DNA of 32,079 nucleotides. Source: Micrococcales bacterium UBA4448 (GTDB taxonomy: Bacteria; Actinomycetota; Actinomycetes; Actinomycetales; Microbacteriaceae). The notes under the pieces are model-generated. The model did not search any database. It was not told the DNA's origin and worked only from the letters and a program-made list of their open reading frames with translations. Where the stretch lies: the NCBI GenBank assembly GCA_002390305.1, contig DGPE01000069.1, positions 1 through 32,079 of the forward strand, read 5' to 3'. This document shows positions 32,007-32,079 of the stretch, piece after piece; the first letter of the stretch is position 1, and every line of letters begins with the position of its first letter. The position numbers and the translations under genes are program-made.

Positions 32007-32019
32007 CTGCAGCTAAATG

Positions 32020-32051
32020 AAAAAGGGATCCGATTTCTCGGATCCCTTTTT
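32020..32051. terminator. Bidirectional terminator between the beta-galactosidase and a tRNA
   Basis: AAAAAGGGATCCGA pairs perfectly with TCGGATCCCTTTTT around a four-base loop (TTTC), a 14-bp stem. The A-run and T-run give a U-tract on either strand, so it can end both the galactosidase mRNA (plus) and the tRNA transcript (minus). Confidence 0.92.
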
Positions 32052-32056
32052 CTTTG

Positions 32057-32079
32057 TGCGGGTGAAGGGACTTGAACCC
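32057..32079 (-). tRNA. 3' part of a tRNA, possibly tRNA-Leu, running off the window
   Basis: On the minus strand the window edge reads GGG-TTCAAGT-CCC, a T-stem and seven-base T-loop with the invariant TTC and A, followed by TT, the acceptor 3' strand CACCCGC and discriminator A at 32057. CCA is not encoded; CAAAG follows. The GGGTTCAAGTCCC T-arm is common in tRNA-Leu, but the anticodon lies outside, so identity is only a suggestion. Confidence 0.75.

Noticed and set aside
1..32079. CRISPR arrays, insertion sequences, phage or toxin-antitoxin genes
   Set aside because: No spaced direct repeats, transposase, integrase or typical toxin motifs were seen on either strand.

Overview
The window reads as a chromosome segment of a small-genome actinobacterium. 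Indicators are a fused 2-oxoglutarate decarboxylase (Kgd/SucA type, 1239 aa), a SigR/RsrA-type redox sigma/anti-sigma pair, a class II fructose-1,6-bisphosphatase (GlpX), a HisN-type histidinol phosphatase, GTG and TTG starts, and several start codons that sit 5-8 bases after a TAnnnT box, as in leaderless actinobacterial transcripts. Base composition looks close to half G+C, low for the phylum. Together with the very tight gene packing this suggests a streamlined Microbacteriaceae lineage, such as the freshwater Luna/Rhodoluna/Aquiluna type. The family placement is inference. I see no prophage, insertion sequence, CRISPR array or other obvious island. The content is mostly housekeeping, with one carbohydrate locus at the right end.

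Layout. 1-3.7 kb: the end of a DedA membrane protein, a P-loop kinase, the GTPase TypA/BipA and a nitroreductase. 3.7-6.7 kb: an EamA exporter, the cysK-cysE cysteine operon (minus strand) and a small lipoprotein. 6.7-11.9 kb: glpX, then the minus-strand operon aroA-rsgA-hisN-MFS. 12.0-12.8 kb: sigR-rsrA, divergent from aroA. 12.8-17.2 kb: kgd followed by a degenerate SGNH-fold gene (minus). 17.3-19.6 kb: two overlapping CNNM/CorC-type membrane proteins. 19.6-24.4 kb: minus-strand operon metY-metX-MFS-Old Yellow Enzyme behind a recognisable promoter. 24.4-26.9 kb: an M20 amidohydrolase divergent from ung, with a GNAT acetyltransferase coupled to ung. 26.9-32.0 kb: a DeoR-family regulator divergent from an alpha-galactosidase (GH36) and beta-galactosidase (GH42) pair. 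This is followed by a bidirectional terminator and the 3' part of a minus-strand tRNA.

How the genes work together. Two separate loci cover sulfur assimilation into amino acids: CysE/CysK make cysteine and MetX/MetY make homocysteine by direct sulfhydrylation. The galactosidase pair plus DeoR regulator forms a compact inducible sugar unit, though no transporter is visible inside the window. SigR/RsrA would sense thiol stress.

The most interesting non-coding signals are a perfect 15-bp-arm palindrome overlapping the likely -10 box of the alpha-galactosidase gene, a dyad in the cysK/lipoprotein gap, a shared divergent -10 box between ung and the amidohydrolase, and a repeated pattern of convergent genes whose stop codons overlap by exactly 4 or 11 bases. 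I did not find a clearly novel multi-gene system.
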